This document shows, in pieces, positions 23,505-32,490 of a stretch of 64,000 bases of DNA. The DNA comes from Ischnura elegans (lineage: Eukaryota > Arthropoda > Insecta > Odonata > Coenagrionidae): contig NC_060254.1 in NCBI RefSeq assembly GCF_921293095.1, positions 12,152,001 to 12,216,000 on the forward strand, in the 5' to 3' direction. The stretch's first letter is position 1. Each line of letters begins with the position of its first letter. Below the pieces are notes generated by a model. That model made no database searches. It was not told the DNA's origin and was given only the letters and a program-made list of their open reading frames with translations. A program made the translations under genes and the position numbers.

Positions 23505-24190
23505 TCGAGTAAATAATACTCACGAGCAAGTTCTCTGTTGAAGTAAATAAAACTTAGGATCACGAGTACAAGGTAGTAGATGCAACTTCAAATCTTGCGT
23601 CCGAAGTGACAGCACATTGTCACTCATCATGGAGGAATGCGAGCAGAAAACATCCAATTATACCTACACATAACTTGTACAGCGAAATGCAATCATTTCA
23701 GCGTTAAAAGTTTGATGAGTTATATTTTATGACAATCAGACATACACCTTACTTCAATGATTTTGTTTATAAAACCTCCTGTCTCTACCGGGTTCAATTG
23801 AGCTTAATAAAATCCAATCCTTGAGGATTTAAGGAGAAATTATTTTGTAAAAAATGTGGAAATATAAAAAACTGTGAATATAAATTAATTTTTAAAAACA
23901 AAATAAAGGTCATATGTTTCACCAAAACATTATTTTCAGCCCATAAAATCAGGTTAAAGGATGGCACGAGCTATGGACATCTAGCGGCACCTTAAGAAAA
24001 CATTTAATCAAGAATCAAATATCGATACACTCGACAAAAATAAACATAGTCAAAAATCGCATCGATTGATTGAACTTGTTAACCCATCAAGATCATTGCA
24101 CTTTGAGAAAGCTGCCACAAATTTCTTTTCACCACTGAAAGTAATTGAGCATGTGTATTATTTCGAAGCTTGCCGCGTGAACGGCGGAGA
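23505..24190 (+). repeat. Large-unit local repeat, unit 4 (right part)
   Basis: Resumes the Y segment broken at 20200 (ATCACGAGTACAAGG, GTAGATGCAACTTC), then Z (23753-23990: TTCAATGATTTTGT, CTACCGGGTT, ATTATTTTCAGCCCATAA, GGACATCTAGCGG), then a hAT-family piece at about 24000-24107 (AATCAAATATCGATACACTCG) and a short W remnant (AAAGCTGCCACAAATTTC, GAGCATGTGT). Confidence 0.65.
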
Positions 24191-24292
24191 AGCATATGAA
24201 TTGTAATGGGACAAAATTTCCCTGAACCGGGAATCAAACCACGGACTGATTCATCTATATTTCACCGCTGTTCACGGGGCAGGCTTCGAAAG
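24160..24292. repeat. Inverted repeat around a tRNA-like box B
   Basis: TTTCGAAGCTTGCCGCGTGA near 24162 is matched in reverse complement by the stretch ending CAGGCTTCGAAAG near 24292. Between them, on the minus strand, is GTGGTTTGATTCCCGG, a box-B-like sequence. No convincing box A. It could be a tRNA-derived SINE remnant. Confidence 0.35.
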
Positions 24293-24851
24293 ATTACATA
24301 AGTCGTGATAACTATAATGACCCATGTATCATCACGTAGGAGTCTTGTTTATCCCTCTCCACAGAATCTTGCATTATCTCGTTTCCAACTTGCATAATTA
24401 TCCTCAAAAGAGGGAAAAAATAAAAAAATGCTGATAAAAACTTAAAACTCGGAAAACTATCCGTTAATTACCTACTGTGGATGGCTCCATTTGTTTATCA
24501 ACACTATGTAATTATTCTACCAGTTAAGGTGCATTTGTATCACGCCAATCACAAATCACCCACGCCTTTCCGTCACCTCTTTAGCATACCATATTTTAAG
24601 AAATTTATAAATTGAGACATTGAAAGTGCTTGACTCCCCTCCATCACCCAAAACCCTATAGAAACATTTAAATTTCAGTACAAATATCCTTCTTCAGTTT
24701 AACACATGCAGAAGTGAGTTTTTTTTCCTTCACCGGCCGGTATCAATTTCTACTGGGCCACAAAATCTCGGCACTCGATGACAAACCTATCGCCTGCTTT
24801 GTGTGTTATTTTTTGCACTACTTTTTGAGGGAGTACCTAGGATCATAACTA
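24293..24851. other. Unassigned AT-rich DNA
   Basis: No frames of note, no paired repeats, no RNA gene seen. Confidence 0.5.
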
Positions 24852-24959
24852 GGCGGGGCAAGCCATGGTCTAGGGGGGGCAAGCCAAGGTATAGAGGGGG
24901 GGGGCAAGCCATGGTCTAGTGGGAGGCAACCCATACTCTAGGGGGGGAGGGGCAAGCCA
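24852..24959 (+). repeat. G-rich minisatellite
   Basis: About 4.7 tandem units of roughly 22-25 bp of the form GGGGCAAGCCATGGTCTAG, with runs of G of varying length at unit junctions. A 16-G run lies further on at 25189-25204, followed by GCAGCTTCCCC and GGGTACACCCATG. The outer words GGGAGTACCTAGG (24830) and the inverse of GGGTGTACCCAGC (25230) are loosely inverted, so the minisatellite may sit inside a G-tract-bearing DNA element. Confidence 0.6.
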
Positions 24960-26190
24960 ATTTGTGACACTTTAGCATAGAAAAAGTGAATTAAACCAAC
25001 ATTTCAAGAAAATTATAACAGCGCTTTATTAGTTTATGAGATTATTTCCTTGAAAAAATAGTTATATTTCAGTTACAGTTCTTATACGAATGCATATAAT
25101 TTTTCGTGGGTTTAAAGAAAATTTGTTGAATACTTTCGTCTCAATTCAGTACTGATTTTGCTTAAAGACTTTTGAGATTTTTTCTTCTGGGGGGGGGGGG
25201 GGGGCAGCTTCCCCACCCTGTCCCTCGCTGGGTACACCCATGCTACTTTTATGTTCTCAATAATTATCTCTCTTTCTATCCATAACCCATATTTACTTGA
25301 CTTCCTTCCCACGCTTACCGTTTTTATGAATTTCAGCCTTATCAAGCTTGTCCATTTTCCAGTACCACCTCGAAATGCAATGATTTTTTTATTGGTGTCC
25401 GACAGCTTCGCCAAAGATTTGAACCAAAGACCTCCTTCTACTGGGCTACTTCGTTACCGTGAAAATTCAATAGTTTGAAAGAAATTTATATTTCTAATTT
25501 AAAAGGCGAAAATTTTGTACAAAGAGTGACACTGCAGAGGCAACACGTAGATGAAGAACAAAACCTTGAAATCGTTCCTTTTGGTGAACGAGACTGAAAA
25601 GACCGAGTCTGTTATTGGACCGAATCAGCCGATCACTTGCATGCATCAGCTTTTATGGTCCCTCACAGGAGATTCCACTCGGCTGGTTCCACACGGAAGG
25701 GGATACAAGGGTGGCAGTTGTATAATACGCTCGCATCCGATTGGACAGCTATTACCATTTCGATGCGCGGAGGGACGTCAAGGATTCATGTATTCGCCCA
25801 TAAGCAAGCGTTTCCGAATTCTTTTTCCAATTGGTTTCAGCGGAGTGAGGACGGGAGCGCCGCCCGTTTCCATAACCAATGTCCTCACCATGGCGACCCT
25901 CCTCGCTCTCGTTATGTTATTGACGGACTGAAAACCGACACCATGGTTAGATGAATTGCGTGATGGGTAAGGGGAGCCATTCTCGTCATCAGTGTGATTT
26001 GGTGCCCTTCGGTGGAGAAATTGGTGAGATTGGATTAGATACAGTGGGGCAGCTTAGAAATAAGTATACTGCAAAGGACAGAAGCCATCGATGGATATAT
26101 CGCCGAATCTTTAGGGGACGCATCGTAGGAGAGAGAATAGAGGAGTCCCCAGTCCGTCTCGTGGAAGCTCTGAACGTAGGGGGTTTTTCA
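24960..26190. other. Unassigned DNA with a GC-richer part at about 25.6-26.2 kb
   Basis: Contains the 16-G run at 25189-25204. Frames at 25551-25931, 25637-25954 and 25951-26292 (105-126 codons) overlap in different phases and show no known domain. I do not assign a gene. Confidence 0.4.
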
Positions 26191-26496
26191 CACTTTACAT
26201 GCTATGGGCGTATTATTATGCTACGTGAAATCCTTCGATTATTGGTACGGGCAAAATATTCCGTCATCCGTCTTTTGAAAAATCGCATCTAGCCATTAAA
26301 AAAGAGTGGAAAAACTCTAAATCTATCCTCTAAAAAAAATAAATTATAAAAGGACAATATCAAAATTGATTATTTAAAATTATACTTAACACATATTCCT
26401 CACGTAAAAGGTTGGTTGTTACGAAATAACACAGAAGTATTGAAAATGGCCAGCACTGGGTACAGGTCTACAGTACTAATGTCAGCACGGTAAAAC
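26191..26496. mobile_element. Diverged copy of the 35.8-kb piggyBac-like MITE family
   Basis: Shares an ordered set of words with 35812-36356: CACTT near the left end, ATGGGCGTAnTATTA, CGTGAAATnCTTCG, a TCTAAA stretch, ATACTTAACnCATATTCC, AAAGTATTGnAAATGGC, CAGTACTAAnGTCAGCA. The TTAA flanks are decayed on the left. It lacks the hAT insertion present in the other copy. Confidence 0.5.
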
Positions 26497-26717
26497 TTAA
26501 ATCAGTTCCAAAAATATCCGATTCGCGGCGATGGATAAAGTGTAAACTGTTATAATTATTACGGAGGCTTCCGCGGTGAGTTAATTGGTGATCGATTTTC
26601 GGGTTCATTCCGCGTTGACTCATATTTTGCGGACGACAATTTCCAGCTCCCGAAAGCTTCAGGACCCGAAGGCGGGAGCTGGAACGCGCCCGAAACTGCC
26701 GTCCGCAAAATATAAGT
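26493..26717 (+). repeat. 225-bp direct repeat, copy 1
   Basis: Aligns without gaps to 27109-27333 with only two mismatches seen by eye. It contains the left arm, centre and part of the right arm of a foldback (26596-26739; outer word TTTTCGGGTTCATTCCGCG). In copy 1 the foldback is complete; in copy 2 the last part of the right arm is missing. Confidence 0.85.
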
Positions 26718-26779
26718 CAACGCGGAATGAACCCGAAAAACAACCACTAATGTAAACTGCTATTTTCAATATTTTGCAT

Positions 26780-27108
26780 AGGTGAGGAGGAGAAGGCCTT
26801 CAAAATGTGGTCCAACAGAAGAATTATGAGGAACAAATGGATCGACTGAGTGAACAATGAGGAAGTCCTAAGAAGAGCAGAAGAGAAAAGAAGCCCAATG
26901 AAAACCTTGACAAGAAAACATAAAAACTTTATAGGCCGTAACTTGAAAAATGATGGGGTGATGAAGGGACAAGTGGATGGCAAGAAAGGAGGAGGATGAC
27001 CTCGAATGTGATACATCGGACAGGTGAAGGAGGATGTGAAAGAGAAGAAATACGCAGATTTGAAAAGATTAGCAGACATGAGAACCGAATGGAGAGCTGA
27101 GTCCAACC
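26780..27108 (+). pseudogene. Degraded RTE retrotransposon 3' fragment
   Basis: In shifting frames it matches the C-terminal RTE region of the other copies: MWSNRRIMRNKWID followed by a stop, NNEEVLRRAEEKRS, a GQVDGKKGGG block with a stop, then REKKYADLKRLADMR and EWRAESNQ. Several stops and indels, so an old remnant. It is sandwiched between the two copies of the 225-bp repeat; copy 2 begins exactly where the RTE 3' tail would follow. Confidence 0.75.
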
Positions 27109-27333
27109 AAACTTAAATCAGTTCCAAAAATATCCGATTCGCGGCGATGGATAAAGTGTAAACTGTTATAATTATTACGGCGGCTTCCGCGGTGAGTTAA
27201 TTGGTGATTGATTTTCGGGTTCATTCCGCGTTGACTCATATTTTGCGGACGACAATTTCCAGCTCCCGAAAGCTTCAGGACCCGAAGGCGGGAGCTGGAA
27301 CGCGCCCGAAACTGCCGTCCGCAAAATATAAGT
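27109..27333 (+). repeat. 225-bp direct repeat, copy 2
   Basis: Two mismatches to copy 1, at the positions corresponding to ACGGAGG/ACGGCGG and GATCGAT/GATTGAT. It is followed by GAACCAGTGATGATGAT, which looks like the displaced RTE 3' tail, so copy 2 seems to interrupt the end of the RTE remnant. Confidence 0.85.
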
Positions 27334-27474
27334 ATAAACGAACCGAACCAGTGATGATGATAATGTTGCCGTGAAGTCTTGAACTCTTATTGAATTGAAG
27401 AATATAATTATCTTCTTTGAAGCTAGCAGTCATATCACTAATTATTATACGGGGTATTGAACTGATTAAGGCCG

Positions 27475-27715
27475 TGCGAAAGATCCAAATAGAGAAAAAT
27501 CATCCGCCTTGACCGGGATTCGAACCCGGATCCCCCAATTTCCGTTCGAGTGCTTTAGCCAGTTAAGCTGCCAAGGCGTCATTCTTCACTGTGGATATTT
27601 TTAGACACTACCGGACAAGGCGGATGATTTTTTTCTCTGTGGATCTTTCACACGATTGTGCATTACGGGTGACTCCCGTATAAGTCATCACCGTGGCTAG
27701 TCCCGGTATACTTTA
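27475..27715 (-). mobile_element. tRNA-derived SINE (family C) with 15-bp target duplication
   Basis: A 241-bp insertion bounded by a perfect direct repeat AACTGATTAAGGCCG (27460-27474 and 27716-27730). It contains a tRNA-like domain on the minus strand (27506-27577) and a 37-bp inverted repeat pair, 27474-27510 and 27617-27653, with the shared word TCATCCGCCTT. No long A-tail is obvious. The perfect flanking repeat indicates a fairly young, single-event insertion. Confidence 0.8.
27506..27577 (-). pseudogene. tRNA-like domain of the SINE
   Basis: 72 nt reading from GCCTTGGCAGCTTAACTGG to CCGGTCAAGGC on the minus strand. It has a 7-bp acceptor stem with one G-U pair, box A (CAGCTTAACTGG), a weak anticodon stem with several G-U pairs and box B (GGGTTCGAATCCC). 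Position 33 is not T, so it is unlikely to be a working tRNA; the anticodon would read GGA. Confidence 0.7.
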
Positions 27716-27730
27716 AACTGATTAAGGCCG

Positions 27731-28898
27731 GTTCGATGGTTTTTAATTCCAATCCGTAATTGAAATTTTGCTTTAAAATTCACGATAACTACCTCTTCTT
27801 CAGGCTTTAGGTATCATTCGATCGGAAATCTATGTTTGGAAGCGCTGGTTTGGAGTTTCTAAAAAATTATTCTTACATGTTCCAGAGAGAGGGCAGTTTC
27901 TTTCCCAGGGCTATCTCACTCTTCGAAAATCATAATTTGGTGATGTCCTAAGGCATCACACGAGATACGAACACTGAAACCTTCGATCAGAAGCCAAAAT
28001 CTTTACCCTTTAGCCTACCACACCCCCTTGTATAGAACAATTATCCAATATGAAATTTTTGCACCCAATAGGCACTTGTGGATGACAGCTAAAATTCACC
28101 ATCCAATTTGACACCATATTCGTAAACATATCGGTGAAATTGGCCATTTAACTCTTCATTCTTCACCTCCGATCAATGATCCCAAACATTGATGGTGAGA
28201 AGCTAGATAAGAGTAGTACCCTTATCAAACACTTTTATGCATTATTTTCACAGCTTTCACAGGTTAAATTTTTGATTATACTTTTATCATGAACATCATC
28301 ATCAGTGCCAACAATTTGAAAATTAATTTGACGCAGCTTGTACTATTATTCTATCTGATAGTAATTTTTATTTAACATAAAGGTAATTTTAATGATTTTC
28401 AATCAATGCTTTTTCCAAAGAACGTGAAATAGTGGAAAATTAAGGAGGTAAAGTGCAATGTTATCGCAAAACATACTCTTTTCCTGAAAGTAACCAGAGC
28501 AAGAATGAAGCCAATTCGATTACTACACACCCTTAATGAACCTCATTATCAACAACTGAATGCAGCCCATAGGTGGTTATTGCGAACTGCCGCATTCATT
28601 CGCACATGCACCTCTCTGTGCGGCATTCAGGGGGCGTGGATACATCCGGCGAAGGTCCGGAAACGAGTGGTGCACTGTGGCGGGAAGCGGGGGAGATTCT
28701 ATTTCGGTCCATCCAGCGGCAGTGGCCGAACGCAAGAGGAATATAGAGAGAAGAGGGAGGGTGTGGGTGCCATAGCCATGGGGATAGGATTATCGCGAGG
28801 GAGAGATACGGTACAGAGGATCCGGTAACATAAATGTAGTATATGAGCATATAGATATAATAGATTTAAAAATATATAAAGATAAATGAAACAAGAGA
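27731..28898. other. Unassigned DNA
   Basis: A GC-richer patch at 28560-28830 gives overlapping frames on both strands (up to 107 codons) with no recognisable domain. No repeats were recognised. Confidence 0.45.
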
Positions 28899-29319
28899 CA
28901 GTATAACCTCGGATAACGACCACAATCCGTTCCAGTAAGCTGGTCGTTATCCGAAGTGTTCTCTATCCGAAACAATTTTCCCCATAAGAAATAAAGGAAA
29001 TAGGAATAATTGGTTTCTAGATCCTATTGACTCGCTATTATTATGTGAAAGTTACAAGCTATATAGGTATGCTTTTTCAAATGAGAATAGTTATAATACA
29101 GTTCAAATTGAGTTGAATATAAATAAAAACATTAAAGAAAGTAATTTAACATAACACGATCCATTTGGGATCGCACGGCACCGAACACAAACATGTCCGC
29201 TACACATCCGTTCGCTAACCGAAATTTTGTTCGCTATCCGAGGCAAATGTTTAGCGAAATTTTTGGTCGTTATCCGAATTGTTCGTTATCAGAGGCGTTC
29301 GCTAACCGAGGTTCTACTG
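28899..29319. mobile_element. pogo/Tc1-like MITE (CAGTATAACCTCGG ends)
   Basis: 421 bp. Left end CAGTATAACCTCGGATAACG and right end the inverse of CAGTAGAACCTCGGTTAGCG. Words of the form GTTCGCTATCCGA or CGTTATCCGA recur several times near both ends. TA follows the right end; the left flank is GA. No transposase frame. Confidence 0.75.
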
Positions 29320-29639
29320 TATGTGGTATTTAAGTAACAAAAAGAGAGGCCAGATCTCTATTAATTTTTTAATTAACGGAAAATACCTAACAATGGTGTG
29401 GTTTTATTGCTCGATAGGAAATAAGTGCTCATCAAATGAAAAAATAAATAACGAGAAACAGCTAATTCATTTAAATTTAAAGTGTGATATGGAAGCATAG
29501 AGTACATCCAGATTGGGCACAACATGAGAGACTATGCTGAGACGAATAGGCAACGTTTATGCATTTGACGGGAGGAGCGGCTACTAGGAAGGCTTTGATA
29601 ACGTTCACAGAGACGCTAATGAAGGATTACAAATAAAAT

Positions 29640-29737
29640 AATTATGCAAAAGTTAAAAGACTAACATAGGATGACTGAGTGAAAAGCTGCGTCAAATTAA
29701 TCTTCAAATTGTTGAAGTTGATGATGATGATACTAGT
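29640..29737 (+). pseudogene. Short RTE 3' tail
   Basis: GCAAAAGTTAAAAGACTAAC, then TGACTGAGTGAAAAGCTGCG, TCAAATTAATCTT and a GTTGATGATGATGAT tail correspond to the last codons (KRLADRRTEWKAASNQS) and the tail of the other RTE copies, with a stop inside. Only the extreme 3' end is present. Confidence 0.65.
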
Positions 29738-29982
29738 ATAAATGACCAAATAATCGTCATTGAAATATTTAACTATTTGTTCTCGACTAACTTTCTTCAC
29801 ATAAGTGAGAGAGCAATCACAATACGAAAGCTATGAATAAAATCGGCAAAATTTGTTGATAAAGCTACTAATCGAATAAAATTTCTCACCAACAGTGTTT
29901 GGGATCTTAGATGGAACGAGAATAATGATGAGTTAAACAGCGCAAGTATGCTTTGTTCAAACTTTTGTGGGTACTCGTCATG

Positions 29983-30181
29983 TTAAATAAAAACTTTTGG
30001 GCTGTGTCGCCGCGTCAATTTTTGGGTGGCCACAACGTTTCCCGACCGATGCTGATCGCTTTCTCAAGGGAATCTTATTCCTTTGAGAGATTACCTTGAG
30101 AAAGCGACCAGCATCGGTCAAGAAACGTTGGGGCCACCCAATAATTTGACGCGGCTTCATAGCCCAAAAGTTTTCATTTAA
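29983..30181. repeat. Foldback element 3
   Basis: Arms of about 85 bp: TTAAATAAAAACTTTTGGGC on the left is mirrored at 30155-30181. Internal words GCCGCGTCAA, TTGGGTGGCC, AACGTTTC and GCTTTCTCAAGG occur in both arms. Read outward from the centre, each arm has CTTGAGAAA, a GACC/GGTC hairpin, GAAACGTTG: the same layout as the CTGAnGA-stem-GAAAC core of foldbacks 1 and 2, with a more diverged first motif. Confidence 0.75.
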
Positions 30182-30499
30182 TAAGCATAAGAATGAATTG
30201 AATTTTAATATTCCACCCGTCGTTATCGATCCCTGTAAGTTATTAGTACAAATATTAGTGCTCATAATTTTTTCGGCTTCATCGTTTGGTATCATAGATG
30301 GGACGAGAATGATTAAATGGCTAAATGGCCCAAAATATAATACGCATAAATATAATAATTATAATTTTAAATATTTTACCTTTCGCTGTCGAGCCATTTT
30401 CTTCATACCGGTGGGAACAATCGCCAGACAAACCTCATGGAAATGATCCCTACAAGTTATTGATAAAACTATTACTCCTATTCCATTCCTCACCATTAG

Positions 30500-31400
30500 T
30501 GGTTGGGACCATAGAGGGGACAAGATGGGCCAAGAGTGTAGCGTTGAGAGGTATGGGAAAATTTTAGCGATTGGAGTGTGTGTTATAAATGGGAGAGGGG
30601 AATGGGAAGCTGCGGGACAGCGTCACCACAATGCACGCACGGAACCGCACTCACGGAAGCGTTGTCACGCGCGAGTAAACGAACTGAGAGAGAGAGGGGA
30701 ATTAGGAGTAGGAGGAGGGAGGGGACTTGTTCACTCATTTGAACACAAGGGGGCGTCAGTAGGAGGAGGGGTACAGTGCTACCCCCCAACCCACCCATTC
30801 CATGCATGGCGTCTGGCGTCCCCTCTGTCCCCTGCACCCTGTGTGTCCACACGATTCCCTTTCATCTTCTTCCAACCCCTCACCCTTCCCAATCTCCACC
30901 GTAGCACTACCACCCTTTCCCCAACACCCTTATATAGCCCTGATACCCCTCCTCTCCCCATTCCCCTTGCAATACTTGGCCAACCAGGGCCCTCTCTCTC
31001 TCTCTCTCCCTCTCTCTCTCGCGCACACAAAATGCCCTCGTTTGCGAGACCGCAAACTGCGACTCTTTTGTTTTAGTCCCACGGAATGGAAATTGATCCG
31101 ATGCTAGCATGTGTGTCGGAGTGGGTATGTGTGAATTCGCGAAATAGAGGAGGCAAGGGAGGGTGCAGGAATATAGAGTTGGGGAGCGGTGGGTGCAGGG
31201 AAAAGGTGCAGAGAGGGAATTCCCTCGGATGATGGTGATGACCCTCCTCTCTCTGCGAGCGCGGAGGAGGTCGGGTGCGGCAGGAACAAAGCGTGGCACG
31301 CTGCCTGCCGCTCCCCCTTAGCCGAGTATTTGGGCTTGCATCAGGTCGAGTGAGGTGAACGACACCTTTTCTTATCTCATTTTTTTTCATTTTTTTCAAA
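30500..31400. other. Strand-asymmetric purine/pyrimidine-rich segment
   Basis: A purine-rich part (30660-30760, GAGAGAGAG and GGAGGAGGG) is followed by a C/T-rich part (30780-31025) ending in a CTCTCTCT microsatellite at about 30991-31022, then G/A-rich DNA. Overlapping frames of 60-183 codons occur on both strands and are explained by composition. No known domain. Confidence 0.5.
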
Positions 31401-31509
31401 TTAATCTCGATTGGTGCGCAAGGTTTTAATACTTGAACCAAAGCCCAAAGAAAATAGGAGTAAGATGAAGATGCGGGTTAACCTAATTTCCTAGAGCCCC
31501 TATAGGCTA

Positions 31510-31730
31510 AAAAAATATAGTATCGAGCCACAGAATACAAAATATATATCGACACACTTGAAAAAAATAAACAATTTAAAAAATCGTATTGATCGATGGA
31601 ACTTTATAACCAATAAAGATTATTGCGCTTTGAAATAATATTTTTCATTGATGTGGTGGTAAGGTGACGCGGAGTCCTCGGACGATGTGAAATCGATTTT
31701 TGGCCCTTGCATTAAAAAAAGGATGAAGAA
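31510..31730. mobile_element. hAT-family fragment
   Basis: Matches the interior and right part of the hAT MITE at 13201: ATCGACACACT, ACTTTATAACCAATAAAGAT, TGTGGTGGTAAGGTGACG, CGATGTGAAATCGATTTTTGG, CCCTTGCATTA. The terminal CATTG is not preserved. Confidence 0.55.
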
Positions 31731-31836
31731 ACCTTCCGTAGGGGACCACGGAAAGAAGAGAACTCGTGCACAGTGGTCACAACAGAATAAGTGTCACGAA
31801 GCTACAGGTTATCCGGTTCAGGAGATTAAAGGCAAG

Positions 31837-32093
31837 TTAATAGCTTGAGGCGTCACTTTATGGAAGTGGCTCATGATGAATGAAAATTGTAATTTGTACC
31901 AGGGAAAACCTAACCCCTCCCAACCTCCCCCTACGTCTTGAATACCTACCCTCCCCCCCACTACTCTGGTAATATGGTCAGGTATATAAGACGATCTTTC
32001 ATTGTACTCCTCGCCAGATGATGACGCAGTGCGTCGAAACCGCGGTCGCGTGCAAATAAATATATGTGGAAAAACAAAGTACAATTTTCATTC
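31837..32093 (+). mobile_element. Short element with hammerhead-like core and 12-bp flanking repeat
   Basis: Bounded by a perfect direct repeat ATTAAAGGCAAG (31825-31836 and 32094-32105), consistent with a target duplication. Near its ends is an inverted repeat, TGAATGAAAATTGTA at about 31877 and its reverse complement at about 32080-32094. The 3' half carries a hammerhead-like core (32010-32052) followed by GCAAATAAATATATGTGGAA. No ORF. Best guess: a non-autonomous or solo pseudo-LTR of a Penelope-like element. Confidence 0.6.
32010..32052 (+). ncRNA. Hammerhead-ribozyme-like motif
   Basis: In order: CTCGC (stem I, 5' side), CAGATGA (matches CUGAUGA with U4 to A), one extra T, GACGC-AGT-GCGTC (perfect 5-bp stem II), GAAA, CCGCGGT (minimal stem III A-U, C-G with a CGCG loop), C to complete the GUC cleavage triplet, then GCGTG (stem I, 3' side; 4 of 5 pairs). 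The very short stem III is typical of hammerheads in Penelope-like elements. The U4 change and extra base probably weaken or abolish activity. Confidence 0.5.
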
Positions 32094-32184
32094 ATTAAAG
32101 GCAAGGCTGGCAAGGAATAGGTAAATCAGTATACTGTGCATATTTCCCCGATTTGGGAAGCAGAACATTCAGCAGAAGCAAGAA

Positions 32185-32490
32185 ACTGATTGGCAGTGGA
32201 TGAGCCCAGGGGGAGACAGAATTCCACAAAAAAGGCCGAACTTAAAGCGTGAAAATTTAGGAGATAAACAAGAAAATTCATCCGGACTTTCATCTGGATT
32301 ATACTTCTATATGGTAGTAAGTCATGGACAATGGCTGTAGGGGAGAAAACAAGAGTGGAGGCCTACGAAATACGGCCAAACAAAAGATTGATGAAAATAC
32401 GTGGATCGACCAAGTAAGTAACGAAGAAATTGTAAAAAGAATAAGAGAGAAGAGAAGCCTCATGAAAATGTTGATTAAAAGAGGAACAAC
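32185..32490 (+). pseudogene. Degraded RTE fragment
   Basis: Across frameshifts it matches the RTE C-terminal region: a decayed AQAKR and QKK part, then KFIRTFIWIILLYGSKSWT, EKTRVEAYEIR, then in another phase WIDQVSNEEIVKRIREKRS and LMKMLIKRG. It stops abruptly at about 32490, so the 3' end is also lost. Confidence 0.75.

Noticed and set aside
13503..24190. CRISPR array or bacterial repeat locus
   Set aside because: Units are long, degenerate and irregular, with eukaryotic transposons inside; no short regular repeats with spacers.
26493..27333. Typical LTR retrotransposon
   Set aside because: Direct repeats lack TG...CA ends, no primer-binding site or polypurine tract, and the interior is an RTE remnant.
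27506..27577. Functional tRNA gene
   Set aside because: No T at position 33, weak anticodon stem, and the piece lies inside a SINE with target duplication.
30525..31299. Frames of up to 183 codons on both strands
   Set aside because: They come from purine/pyrimidine-rich low-complexity DNA; the proteins are Ser/Pro/Arg-rich without a domain.
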